64,000 nucleotides of DNA from Bacillota bacterium (GCA_023390335.1 JAEWCZ010000053.1:186001-250000); one strand, 5' to 3'. Positions 40,840 through 49,427 are shown, counted from the stretch's first letter. Made by a program: numbers and translations. Notes: generated from the sequence alone by a model not told the origin.

Positions 40840-41787
40840 TTATTTCTTATCTACACCTATAAGTCGACCATACCAATTGCCTTCTATAGCCTTAAAATAA
40901 GCATCTCGTTCCATACTCTCAATATTAAACTTTCCCTGTATAGCCCTAATCTTTAATTCTAAGGACTCATCAGTTATCCCACAAGCCACTTCCTCTTTTA
41001 TATCTTGGAATAAACGATTCCATTTATCACGGTTTCTCTTACTCATTAATTTCAACTCTGATAACTTATCTTTATACTTTGTTGTAAAAGAAACTATTTG
41101 AGTATGCCAATCCCTCAATGTACCTTCTTTATCTTGGTCAGGAATAATATAATATTCATTCTCATAAGTAAAACATCCACCTGAGGTATTCCTATAAAAA
41201 GTTTTTATACATAAACGAGGAAATGTATTTATTTCACCACTACGTAATGCTTCAAAAATCTTACCATTGTAATCTTCAACAAAAGTTAAATTGATTTTAT
41301 CCTTTTCATCTAATTTACACTTTTCTTCCAAAACGTCGACTCTTTGACATGCGGTTTCTAAAGTTAACTTATCATTGTCTGTTGGAATTATAATACATGC
41401 TGAAATATCAATACAAATGGCAGGAGATTCAGATAAATTATTTATACTTGCTTCGAATTTGTATCTTGATTGAAAACTATATTCATCATTGGGTGGTGTA
41501 TAAAAAAACCTTGGCTTTTCAATTGATAGCTTAATATTTTCTATGTAAGGTAACGGTTGATTTTGTAATTCCCTATCCTTCTTCATTTCTGCAAGCTGGT
41601 TTGTCATAATATCAAGTTGTTTTGAATTTGTAAAGACATACAGAATAGTTAATATTGCAACAATAAATGTTGAAGAACCCGATAGATAGGTAATAAATTC
41701 AAATTCCGGGTTCTTATAGCTTGCGATGGAAAATCCAAGTAAAATAATAATTAAAATTGCAAAGATAAAACCGAGGAGCTTTTTCAT
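40840..41787 (-). CDS. two-helix membrane protein of unknown function (element A cargo)
   Basis: A 315-residue protein with two N-terminal membrane helices (about 3-24 and 31-52) and a cytoplasmic portion that begins with a coil (QLDIMTNQLAEMKKDRELQNQPLPYIENIKLSI). A beta-rich domain and a helical C-terminus (about 210-315) follow. No family recognised. Membrane anchor plus coil plus cytosolic domain is common in anti-phage accessory genes, but that is only context. ATG 41787 chosen (AGGAG about 12 bp upstream). ATG 41856 would add 23 basic residues. Confidence 0.6.
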   Translation of the reverse strand: MKKLLGFIFAILIIILLGFSIASYKNPEFEFITYLSGSSTFIVAILTILYVFTNSKQLDIMTNQLAEMKKDRELQNQPLPYIENIKLSIEKPRFFYTPPNDEYSFQSRYKFEASINNLSESPAICIDISACIIIPTDNDKLTLETACQRVDVLEEKCKLDEKDKINLTFVEDYNGKIFEALRSGEINTFPRLCIKTFYRNTSGGCFTYENEYYIIPDQDKEGTLRDWHTQIVSFTTKYKDKLSELKLMSKRNRDKWNRLFQDIKEEVACGITDESLELKIRAIQGKFNIESMERDAYFKAIEGNWYGRLIGVDKK

Positions 41788-41914
41788 TGTTTTTGTAGTT
41801 CTCCTTATAAACTTTTTAATTTCTTTAAATACATATATTACCACATAATTTACCAAAAATCAACAAAGTAGGAGGTAATTAACAACCATCTCCCGCATCT
41901 AATAGTACTATATA

Positions 41915-42007
41915 TTAAAAACAAATTTCTTCTTTTAGTGGTGGTATGCCCTCAAAGCCATTCCAGTTGTCAACTAAGTATTTATATTCCTCAGTTAATG
42001 CTATCAT
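41915..42007 (-). CDS. possible 30-residue peptide
   Basis: MIALTEEYKYLVDNWNGFEGIPPLKEEICF, preceded by GGTGGGGATAA. Composition looks protein-like and the ribosome site is fair, but there is no family support. The remaining intergenic sequence 41788-42194 shows nothing else. Confidence 0.3.
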   Translation of the reverse strand: MIALTEEYKYLVDNWNGFEGIPPLKEEICF

Positions 42008-42194
42008 TTATCCCCACCACCATTATAGGTTTTCATACTTTATATTCTACTAACATAATAAATCTCCTTCCTCTTCCTGTGCATTTACATAATTCTGCTA
42101 TTTATCATTAAAAATAAAGATATAAAATCTGTACACTTGTCATTTCTGTTAAATATGTTATGATATTTTTAGTATATAAGGGAGGTTTTGGAAT

Positions 42195-42683
42195 ATGACT
42201 TGGGTTAATATTATTGCAGTTATAATATCACCAGTTATAGCAGTTTTAATAAGTATGTATATTCAAGACAAGAAAGAAAAACGGATGGATAAAATGGAGT
42301 TGTTTAAAACTCTATTATTAACTAAGAATGTAAATTATCCATTAGATACTCAAATAGTCAAAATGTATAATATGATAAATATATACTATTATAAAAATAC
42401 TAATGTTAGACAAAAGTGGAATCAAATCTATGATTTATTGTGTGAGCAGCCTTTAAATGGCAGACTTGTGGAACAGAAAAAAAGTGAATTATTATATTTA
42501 ATTTGTAAAGACCTCGGATATAAGAGTATAACACATATTGATTTTGATAGAATCTATTTTCCGGTGGGTATATCAGATAAAGAAAAATTAGATAGCGAGA
42601 TTTCCACTGAGTTACTTAGAGTCCTAAAGAATAGTGACGCAATTATCACTGTAAAAAATAATACCGACCAAATTCAAGTCTAA
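42195..42683 (+). CDS. DUF6680-like membrane protein (element A cargo)
   Basis: A 162-residue protein with one N-terminal membrane helix (4-23, IIAVIISPVIAVLISMYI) followed by a cytoplasmic helical domain (KKEKRMDKMELFKTLLLTKNVNYPLDTQIVKMYNMINI ... RQKWNQIYDLL ... LLYLICKDLGYKSITHIDFDRIYFPVG). The order and wording match DUF6680 proteins, found in many bacteria, often on islands. Function unknown. GGGAGG site before ATG. Runs opposite to the rest of element A. Confidence 0.7.
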   Translation: MTWVNIIAVIISPVIAVLISMYIQDKKEKRMDKMELFKTLLLTKNVNYPLDTQIVKMYNMINIYYYKNTNVRQKWNQIYDLLCEQPLNGRLVEQKKSELLYLICKDLGYKSITHIDFDRIYFPVGISDKEKLDSEISTELLRVLKNSDAIITVKNNTDQIQV

Positions 42684-42717
42684 TACAATTTGTGTTTTTT
42701 AGAGGGAAGCAAAAAGC

Positions 42718-42921
42718 TTACCTTTTTGTAACATCCAGAATTGTATAGGAAGTTTTGTCGGGGCTTTGACCCTTTCCATTAAATTCGCTATTTCCCCTAC
42801 GATAGGTTACTGTCTTGTAAAGACCGTCATTTTTGAGTTTCAAGTACTTATCTCTCTGTACCACATAAAGATTGTTAATCTTATCAATAATTCTTTCAAA
42901 TCTCAGTGGATTATGTTGCAT
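42718..42921 (-). CDS. small basic protein downstream of integrase A
   Basis: A 67-residue basic protein (MQHNPLRFERIIDKINNLYVVQRDKYLKLKNDGLYKTVTYRR). GAGGAG lies 8 bp before its ATG. It follows the recombinase gene on the same strand. No family recognised. Size, charge and position would suit a small element regulator. Confidence 0.55.
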   Translation of the reverse strand: MQHNPLRFERIIDKINNLYVVQRDKYLKLKNDGLYKTVTYRRGNSEFNGKGQSPDKTSYTILDVTKR

Positions 42922-43086
42922 CGAAACATCTCCTCGATGAATAACCCTAATTAATTTGAATAAGCAGGGAAGGGTTTTCCATAAACTAAAGAGCCTAATA
43001 AGACAACAATTAACTTTATTACTTTATTAAGCCCCTATTGAATATAAAACTATGTTTTACATTTTTTACACACCTTTTACACTTCA

Positions 43087-43902
43087 CTACCGATGTCTCG
43101 AACGCTTTATTCTCTCTGGATTAACCCGTTCCAATATCGAGTGGTTTTCAAGCCCTTCTTTTAAATCCTCTGCAAATAATGAGATATAATTCTGTGTTAC
43201 ATATAATGAGGAATGTCCTAACCATCTCTGTAGCTTAAAAGCATCACCCCCAGTTTTAATATAATTAGATGCAAAAGTATGGCGAAAGGCATGAATACTT
43301 GTTATTTCTACTCCTCGATTCCTATTCTTAGTTGTTGTTAATGTTACTTGAGCCCTAAGTAAATCAACATCAGAAACCTTTATATGGAGTATAGTATTTA
43401 GCCTGTTGCCTGTATCAATCAAATAGTTTATAGTCACCCAGTTCCTATACTCGGTAAATGAGCAATTTGATAAATCAGGCTTAACTGTAAGCTTTTTAAT
43501 ATCCTCTTCGGAGTATGTTTCTTTTACTGTCTTCACTTGCTTAATTAGGTTGATATCAAACCTTTGTATGTACCCTTCCTTCATACAGTAATATAAAAGT
43601 ACTCTTGTTGCCCTCAAATAAGTATTTACAGTTATATCGTTGATATTTTCTCCAGTTAGTTTATTTTTCTTTTCTTTAAGCCAAAGAACATAACTGTCCA
43701 CATCTGCTTTTACAATATCATTAATAAATGGGATTTCCTTTTCTTCAAGAAACTGCTGAAAGGATTTTAAATTGGACTCATAGGACTTGATAGTATGTTC
43801 CGACAGATTTTTAATCTGGTTAGATAGTTGAAAATCTGCATAGACCTCTTTAAACGACCGCTCAATAACTCTTAATCTTCTTACTGCACTTGACTTTGCC
43901 AT
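43087..43902 (-). CDS. tyrosine recombinase of element A, internally deleted
   Basis: A 271-residue phage-type integrase. An N-terminal SAM-like core-binding domain (27-115, LSEHTIKSYESNLKSFQQFL) is followed by catalytic residues: Arg in TGNRLN, HxxR in HAFRHTF, His in LGHSS, and nucleophile Tyr in TQNYISLF. The stretch TTTKNR is followed at once by NRGVEITSIHAFRHTF. In normal relatives about 45-55 residues lie between, so an in-frame deletion seems to have removed the sheet after the catalytic Lys. It is shorter than the usual 320 or so. It sits 170 bp from the right attachment repeat. Probably inactive. Confidence 0.85.
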   Translation of the reverse strand: MAKSSAVRRLRVIERSFKEVYADFQLSNQIKNLSEHTIKSYESNLKSFQQFLEEKEIPFINDIVKADVDSYVLWLKEKKNKLTGENINDITVNTYLRATRVLLYYCMKEGYIQRFDINLIKQVKTVKETYSEEDIKKLTVKPDLSNCSFTEYRNWVTINYLIDTGNRLNTILHIKVSDVDLLRAQVTLTTTKNRNRGVEITSIHAFRHTFASNYIKTGGDAFKLQRWLGHSSLYVTQNYISLFAEDLKEGLENHSILERVNPERIKRSRHR

Positions 43903-44073
43903 AGTTTAACACTCTCCTTAGTTTTTGTTTACACAGAACATAACCGTGAAAGTGTATAATTTTTAAGCACACGATTAATTTTTTAGGTCTACACGATTAA
44001 AAATTTTCGCCTTGACGCAAAAAAAATAATACCAACACTCTAATTTTTCAAAGCATTGATATTACTCGGTTTT

Positions 44074-44133
44074 TTTGGCGGAGAGAGTGGGATTCGAACC
44101 CACGGTGAGTTTTACCCCACACACGATTTCCAG
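44074..44133 (-). repeat. attachment-site repeat 2 (tRNA-Ser 3' segment)
   Basis: Identical over 60 bases to 36711-36770 and 51339-51398. Diverges after CCAG (AGTTACG). It is the junction of elements A and B. Confidence 0.92.
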
Positions 44134-44355
44134 AGTTACGTTTCATTTATTATTTAAAATTATTTGACTATATCTTTCATTATTCAAACCCTTTAAACAA
44201 GCCATTTCCATGACTTGTTTTTATGTATATGTTTTCAAACACTTATACCATAATGGTTAGAAAATTTCAAAAAGTGTTAGAAGATTTGTTAGAAGGATAT
44301 ACTTATAACACGTAACTTCCATAGCATATAACAACTTATCTCATTGAGATAGTGA

Positions 44356-44384
44356 TTGACAATTCTGACAGATTGTCATAAAAT
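44356..44384 (+). promoter_or_regulatory. promoter of the methylase gene with overlapping inverted repeat
   Basis: TTGACA (44356-44361), 17-bp spacer, TAAAAT (44379-44384). The spacer and -35 form an inverted repeat, TGACAAT (44357-44363) and ATTGTCA (44372-44378) around TCTGACAG. This is an evident operator-like site. The TCTGACAGA core recurs upstream of the convergent nuclease gene at about 47674-47682. Confidence 0.7.
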
Positions 44385-44411
44385 AGTAGACAATACGTCA
44401 GGGGGCACAAT

Positions 44412-45956
44412 ATGAATAAACGAGTAGAAGAATTATTACAAGACTATGGATATGTAAAGAATAATTATAACGAAACAAATTTCAATAAAGTGATTAAGTA
44501 TACGTTGCTATCAGCAACAGACGCTCCGTTTGCCATTATATACTATTCCGAAGAGAACGAGACAGAAATAGCACAATTATTTGAAATATGTCGAGAGCCA
44601 AAAGATGAATATTGCACATTGCTTTGGGTTATTAACAACAAAGATAGTCTTGTTTATTCAAAAAATCTGAAAACAAAACAATATATTAAGCTAAAGGATA
44701 TGCTTTATTATTCACTGACGAAGAGTTCCAATAATAGTGGAAATAAGTCACTGAACAGTAACTTTGAAAATATCTTTTTTGAAGCACATTCTTTTTTGCG
44801 TGATATTGATGGATTGCATCCAGACGAGGCACTTGATGAACTATGTAAAGTGATTTATACCAAACTTTATGATGAAGAGCAAAAAATTGGATGCTTTGAG
44901 GGAACTTATGGCAATGGAGAGGAATATGCTGCTTCTATAAGAAAACTATATTCAGATGCCAATGATTATGATGTTAGAGTTTATTCTTTGAAAATACCAG
45001 GATATAAACGTTCCAGGGGTGTCTTTGATGCACCAATTCTTTTGTCAACAAATGCCATTGATAAAGTAGCGAGCTTATTCTCTAATTACGATTTTTCTAA
45101 GTCGGATGTAGATTTTAAGGCGAGGGCTTTTCAGAATGTATATAAACCGACAACTAGAGCAGGAATGGGACAATATTTTACACCGATTCAGGTTATTCGA
45201 TTTATTGTAAAGTGTATTGCTCCTAAACCATCCGATTTAATCATTGATCCTTTTGCGGGCTCAGCTCATTTTTTGACTGAATCGTTAAATTATGTATTGC
45301 AAAATGTTAAGAATGATAAAGCAAAAAATGAATTCGTGTTTTACAAGCTGCATGGAATAGAGAAAAGCGAACGTATGGTACGAATAGCCATGACTGACAT
45401 GCGGTTACATGGGGACGGTCATTCAAACATTCGTTGTACGGATTCACTATTATCATTTGATACATATGCAGATTTACAATCAGACAACTTCGATGTAGTT
45501 ATGACTAATCCGCCATTCGGTTCAAATCTTCAAAAAGAGACATATGCTTACTTGGGCGAGTATGATTTGTTGAACGAAAAAAGTAAAGTTCCTCTTGAGG
45601 TATTGGGACTTGAACGCTCAATACAGTTACTACGTTATGGTGGGCGAATCGGAATAGTGCTGCCAGAAAGCATTTTTGTGAATAAGTCATATAATTATGT
45701 TAGAGAGTGGCTAGAAAAGAATGTTCAGATACGTGGAATCATCAGTTTGCCCCTGTGTACATTTTCTCCTTTTGGGGCAAATATTAAAACGAGCATTCTG
45801 ATAGCAACAAAGAAAAAGGTGTCATGTGACTATAATATCTTTACTGGCATGATTGAGAATATAGGTTATGACAGTAAAGGTGAGGAACTGCTTGACTCCG
45901 ACTGGGAAAAAGTTGCTGATGAGTTTTTATCATTTATCGAGAAGGAGGAATGGTAG
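44412..45956 (+). CDS. N6-adenine DNA methyltransferase, HsdM-type
   Basis: A 514-residue methylase. Residues 1-150 form an N-terminal domain resembling type I enzyme N-domains. A helical HsdM-like segment follows (SNYDFSKSDVDFKARAFQNVYKPTTRAGMGQYFTPIQVIRFIV). The catalytic core has SAM motif I DPFAGSAHFL (D279) and motif IV NPPF (about 366-369), typical of N6-adenine methylation. The QYFTP signature is characteristic of type I M subunits. It overlaps the specificity gene by 7 bp. No HsdR translocase gene is nearby. Confidence 0.88.
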   Translation: MNKRVEELLQDYGYVKNNYNETNFNKVIKYTLLSATDAPFAIIYYSEENETEIAQLFEICREPKDEYCTLLWVINNKDSLVYSKNLKTKQYIKLKDMLYYSLTKSSNNSGNKSLNSNFENIFFEAHSFLRDIDGLHPDEALDELCKVIYTKLYDEEQKIGCFEGTYGNGEEYAASIRKLYSDANDYDVRVYSLKIPGYKRSRGVFDAPILLSTNAIDKVASLFSNYDFSKSDVDFKARAFQNVYKPTTRAGMGQYFTPIQVIRFIVKCIAPKPSDLIIDPFAGSAHFLTESLNYVLQNVKNDKAKNEFVFYKLHGIEKSERMVRIAMTDMRLHGDGHSNIRCTDSLLSFDTYADLQSDNFDVVMTNPPFGSNLQKETYAYLGEYDLLNEKSKVPLEVLGLERSIQLLRYGGRIGIVLPESIFVNKSYNYVREWLEKNVQIRGIISLPLCTFSPFGANIKTSILIATKKKVSCDYNIFTGMIENIGYDSKGEELLDSDWEKVADEFLSFIEKEEW

Positions 45957-46615
45957 TGAGAACAAATATTGTACATAGTTCAATTTTATTTTCTTCTAAA
46001 GCATGGAGCATTTTGATGTTTTTCCCACGGGAAGAGATATCGGTGAACGAGAAATACTCCCTGATGGAGTTAAAAACCCTGGTTTCGGAAAGACGTGAGA
46101 ACTTTAATAGTAGTGAATTGGAAATACATGTTAATTATGTAGGTTTAGAGAATATAGAATCAAAAACGGGTAGATTAATAGGCTTTGAACCCAAAATAGG
46201 AAAAGAGATTAAGTCAACGTGTAAATGCTTCAAAAAAGGCGACATTCTTGTCGGTAGACTCCGTCCAAATCTGAATAAGGTTTATTGGAACGATTCTATT
46301 GAAGAAGGTATATGCTCTACAGAAATAATAGTCCTTCGCCCGGACAACGGAAAGGTAAATGCAGAATACTTGGCGGAGATAATACGGACTGACGCAATAA
46401 ATGAAAGCATTGTGAATTTAATAAAGGGAGCCGCTTTACCAAGAATTAATGTGACAGATTTACTTGAACTTAAGATTCCAGTTCCGGCTAAAGATATTCA
46501 GGATGGTTTGGCAAAGAAAATACGATCAAAGAGGGTTGAATTAGAAGAACATATAAGGAGAATTCATGAGATACCTGCGGAATTGGACTCATTGATTACT
46601 ACAGCTTACAATTAG
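45950..46615 (+). CDS. single-domain specificity subunit, HsdS-type
   Basis: A 221-residue protein with one target-recognition domain (about 40-190: VNYVGLENIESKTGRL, FKKGDILVGRLRPNLNKVYW, ICSTEIIVLRP, GAALPRINVTDLLELKIPVP) and a C-terminal helix (KIRSKRVELEEHIRRIHEI). Full HsdS has two such domains, so this half-size form would act as a dimer and read a symmetric bipartite site. ATG 45950 or GTG 45956 are both possible, since AAGGAGG sits very close to the ATG. Coupled to the methylase gene. Confidence 0.82.
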   Translation: MVVRTNIVHSSILFSSKAWSILMFFPREEISVNEKYSLMELKTLVSERRENFNSSELEIHVNYVGLENIESKTGRLIGFEPKIGKEIKSTCKCFKKGDILVGRLRPNLNKVYWNDSIEEGICSTEIIVLRPDNGKVNAEYLAEIIRTDAINESIVNLIKGAALPRINVTDLLELKIPVPAKDIQDGLAKKIRSKRVELEEHIRRIHEIPAELDSLITTAYN

Positions 46616-46616
46616 C

Positions 46617-46640
46617 AAAAAACCAGCTTTCGCTGGTTTT
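46617..46640 (+). terminator. bidirectional terminator between specificity and nuclease genes
   Basis: AAAACCAGC-TTTC-GCTGGTTTT hairpin between two convergent genes, usable by both. Confidence 0.88.
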
Positions 46641-46643
46641 AGG

Positions 46644-47576
46644 TTATAGTAAATCGCGTAATAAGTTTTGATACGTCTCGAATTTTCTAATTTGTGAGTA
46701 CAAATCAGATTTGCTCATGCCTCCAAAGTTGATATCAAGTTCTTTTGCAACGATGCGTAGCTCATCGACAGTGAATTGATTTTTTTCTTCATCTGGATAA
46801 TTCTTATGAATGAAGGAAATGTAGTGGTCAGCAATTGCCTCTTCTTTTCTGATTTTTCGAAACACTTTTCTAGCTTGCTCATTATCTGTTTTTAACATTC
46901 TGACCAAGCCACCGAAGTTTGCAGCAAATGAAACAGTTGCGGAAACTCTTGTAGATGCAGGTCCAGAGATTCTTTCTCTCTTTCCAGAAGCATTGAGGGG
47001 TTCGCCATCATGAGGACAAGTTAGTTGAGAACACTTATCAGGACATGAATTTTTGTCAACAAAGGAACAGCCACGAGCTTTGTGAAGAGCATCACGTAAT
47101 GCTGCGACTCCACTTGCTCTGTCAAAAAAGGAATCAATAACAATCGGTGAATAATGGGTTTCATCAATCTTTTGCCATTCCCATACAAGGATTAGTAAGG
47201 CGTCGTTGTCTTCAATTTCTTTTGAAATCACTGCAAAGTGAGCCTTTGATTCATCTGCACCGATATTCATGCTTTTGACTTCTATGCGAAAATACTCACT
47301 TTCACGCGTTTCAGGGTTCCATTCTTCATCGCGCTTTATACATGAAAAATCATTGTATTGGTTGTCGGGAAACCAAGCAATTTCACAATCAAGCTTATTT
47401 TCACTAAGTATGATTTGATTCATCATGTATCCCCAAAGGCCCTCGAGCAAAGCACCCATTCCACTTCCGACGCGTCCACCACGTGTACACAGGATTTTTT
47501 TTGAAAAATCATTCATTTTGTCACAAGCTTTTATGGATAGATTGGTAATCTCATTGTATATTTGTTCTTCTGTCAT
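46644..47576 (-). CDS. PD-(D/E)xK restriction endonuclease
   Basis: A 310-residue protein with a nuclease core: E45 in an early helix (GMGALLEGLWGYM), D76 in QYNDFSCI, then E99-V-K101 in YFRIEVKSMN, the D...ExK spacing of type II restriction enzymes. A Cys cluster follows (C170, C178, C182, C187), likely a zinc knuckle. The C-terminal part is helical and ends with an SAP-like FTVDELRIVAKELDINFGGMSKSDLYSQIRKF, probably DNA-binding. Convergent with the methylase/specificity pair, so the three look like one restriction-modification module. GGAGGG ribosome site. Confidence 0.75.
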   Translation of the reverse strand: MTEEQIYNEITNLSIKACDKMNDFSKKILCTRGGRVGSGMGALLEGLWGYMMNQIILSENKLDCEIAWFPDNQYNDFSCIKRDEEWNPETRESEYFRIEVKSMNIGADESKAHFAVISKEIEDNDALLILVWEWQKIDETHYSPIVIDSFFDRASGVAALRDALHKARGCSFVDKNSCPDKCSQLTCPHDGEPLNASGKRERISGPASTRVSATVSFAANFGGLVRMLKTDNEQARKVFRKIRKEEAIADHYISFIHKNYPDEEKNQFTVDELRIVAKELDINFGGMSKSDLYSQIRKFETYQNLLRDLL

Positions 47577-47659
47577 TTCGCACCCTCCTAATAATTAACA
47601 TAACAAAAGAAATTGTAGCATAAAATGGATAAACATGAAATAAGTAATAATTATTGTCG

Positions 47660-47699
47660 AAAGGTGACAGTTGTCTGACAGAATACTGCCACCTTTTTT
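47660..47699 (+). terminator. hairpin upstream of the nuclease gene
   Basis: AAAGGTGACAGT (47660-47671) pairs with ACTGCCACCTTT (47685-47696) with one mismatch, followed by a T-run on the plus strand. The loop holds TCTGACAGA, the same core as in the methylase promoter. No plus-strand gene clearly ends here, so it may also be a regulatory site. Confidence 0.5.
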
Positions 47700-47858
47700 G
47701 ATATTAATATTTCAAAAAAAGCGCAGTGAGTAATGTTAAAAACCGGACAGAATATGGTCAGATTGTCCTGAAACTCAGTGAAATAGCCATTTTGTGTAAT
47801 TCTTAAAGCAATTATGGTATAATATTAGTATACAAAAACACAAACTTGGAGGTTAGCC

Positions 47859-48207
47859 ATGAAATATATTGAGGGCCAGGACTCCCACCAAATCTCACTT
47901 TTCCCCGAATGCATAGAAGATTACATAGATGAAAATAATCCCATGCGTGTAATAGACGCTTTCGTTGAAAGCCTCAATCTTACTGAAACTGGTTTTGTTC
48001 GAGCTACACCAAAGGAAAACGGAAGGCCTTCCTATGAACCAAAGGACCTGCTCAAATTGTATGTTTACGGCTATTTAACCGTGTACGTTCCAGCAGAAAG
48101 CTGATGGCATAATGTACCAAGAAATCCTAAAAAGACTATCTCCTGATTTTAGTGCAATCGCTGACTTCCGTAAGAACAATGCAAGTGGTCGTTTTCCTGT
48201 GATATAG
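47859..48207 (+). pseudogene. IS1182-family transposase remnant (second copy)
   Basis: Begins MKYIEGQDSHQISLFPECIED with a GGAGG site and promoter-like TGGTATAATATTAG upstream. It runs to RPSYEPKDLLKLYVYGYLT, then loses frame. RVRSSRKLMA and YQEILKRLSPDFSAIADFRKNN appear in later frames before TAG 48205-48207. These are the first 120 or so residues of an IS1182 transposase with at least two frameshifts. The catalytic part is absent. The region 47700-47858 looks like the IS left end (accggacag-type repeats). Confidence 0.8.
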
Positions 48208-48257
48208 AGACTCTAAACGAAAACAATCCGTTATACTTACACATTTACTAAGAAGGC

Positions 48258-48747
48258 TTAGACTGTTACTATTTGCTCTTTTGAATATGAAATTCCTTGT
48301 TTATCTGCCCAAGTTGTAGTGACTACAAATTTATTAGCAGTGCCCATATGTACAACAATATGCTCCTCAAAACTTTTATTTGATTCAAGATACTCATAAG
48401 GTACTTTTTCTCTTAATACAATGGCTTTACTTTTTTCTGGAATCTTGAAGTCAACATTGTAAGGCAGTAGCTTTACCTGAGTTCCATATTTTCAATCTGT
48501 AATTGTTTTTGGAAATATTTATAATACGGGCTTCGATACATGCCTTAGTCGCATCTTCACGTTCCTTTTCCTTCTCTTCTAAATCATACTTCTTAAGCTT
48601 TTCTTCAACATTGTATAGCCGTGATTGAATCTTTTTTGTTTTTCTTGAATCAATAAATGAAATAATGGATATAATTATTGCCACAGTAGGGAATCCATAT
48701 TTCACTAAGTCTACAAAGAAACCTTTAAAAACCTCCCCATAATCCAT
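48258..48747 (-). pseudogene. membrane-anchored coiled-coil protein gene with frameshift
   Basis: The first frame gives 98 residues: one membrane helix (FFVDLVKYGFPTVAIIISIISFI), a coil (KIQSRLYNVEEKLKKYDLEEKEKEREDATKACIEARI) and the start of a domain (NYRLKIWNSGKATAL). One extra base near 48455 ends it. The next frame continues NVDFKIPEKSKAIVLREKVPYEYL and HIVVHMGTANKFVVTTTWADKQGISYS to TAA 48260-48258. The intact protein would be about 160 residues. Its start lies 12 bp after the zinc-ribbon gene on the same strand. Confidence 0.7.
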
Positions 48748-48759
48748 TAATACCCACCC

Positions 48760-49014
48760 TTACCTAAACATTTTCTTAAGTTCTTTCTCCAACTGTTTTA
48801 TTGCCTCATCTTTTATATCTTCAATGTTAGCATCAATTATGTACCTGTTATCCTCCATGAGTTGTTCCTTAGTCGTAATGCGACCACAATCAGAACACTT
48901 AACTTCTGTTTTGTCATCAGCGTCCTGTAAATCAATTTTCTCATCAACACATGAAAATTGGTCATTTCCACAAACACTGCATTTCATACTAACTCTCTTT
49001 TGTATTTCCTTCAT
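48760..49014 (-). CDS. small zinc-ribbon protein
   Basis: An 84-residue protein with two CxxC pairs (CSVCGNDQF and KCSDCGRITT) making a zinc ribbon, then a charged helical tail (NIEDIKDEAIKQLEKELKKMF). Such ribbon-tail proteins are widespread on islands, often next to a small membrane protein as here, but their role is unknown. GGAGGG ribosome site. Upstream gene of a two-gene unit with the frameshifted 48258-48747 gene. Confidence 0.7.
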   Translation of the reverse strand: MKEIQKRVSMKCSVCGNDQFSCVDEKIDLQDADDKTEVKCSDCGRITTKEQLMEDNRYIIDANIEDIKDEAIKQLEKELKKMFR

Positions 49015-49256
49015 AGTCCCATATCCCTCCTAAAAAAATATTTTGTCAATAATTTAACTCAATATATTAATTCACAATTATTACAAACACTTCTGTTACA
49101 TATTATACCATATGTCCGATTTTATAAAATATTAGATACAGATACTTTTACAACTGAATTAAATAAATATCTCTTCTTTAAAGTAAATGCTCTCAAATTC
49201 TGCCCAAATGGACACTAAGGCGGTAATACCTTCCTATTATTAATCTTATTTACCCT

Positions 49257-49427
49257 TTACGTAACGTAAATTCTACTCTCTTCATATGTCTCGCCATATT
49301 TGTGGGCAATAGTACCTATTAAAATAAACTTTCCATCTGCTAATTTGTATCTCATTACACCCAAGTAAACATTTACCCTAATGTAGAGATGGCATGTATC
49401 CAAGGTGAAGTCTGTTAATCCTTTCAT
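49257..49427 (-). CDS. possible 56-residue protein
   Basis: MKGLTDFTLDTCHLYIRVNV then YLGVMRYKLADGKFILIGTI and AHKYGETYEESRIYVT. A GAGG site lies about 9 bp before ATG. Composition is protein-like and the strand agrees with the zinc-ribbon unit. No family recognised. Confidence 0.35.
   Translation of the reverse strand: MKGLTDFTLDTCHLYIRVNVYLGVMRYKLADGKFILIGTIAHKYGETYEESRIYVT

Larger units (their letters stand above)
36711..44073. mobile_element. integrated element A, about 7.36 kb
   Basis: Bounded by identical 60-bp tRNA-Ser segments at 36711 and 44074. Contents from left: small protein with structured leader RNA, G/C-rich hairpin repeat, split replication-like gene, three small genes, a coiled-coil protein, an HTH protein, a two-helix membrane protein, a DUF6680-like protein, a small protein, and a tyrosine recombinase next to the right repeat. 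No capsid, terminase, relaxase or conjugation gene is recognisable, so it is a small integrative or satellite-type element. Its recombinase seems to lack an internal segment. Confidence 0.85.
43903..44411. other. non-coding junction around the middle attachment site
   Basis: Includes the upstream region of integrase A, the repeat at 44074-44133, a weak hairpin AAACAAG...CTTGTTT (about 44196-44222) and the hsdM promoter. No gene seen. Confidence 0.5.
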
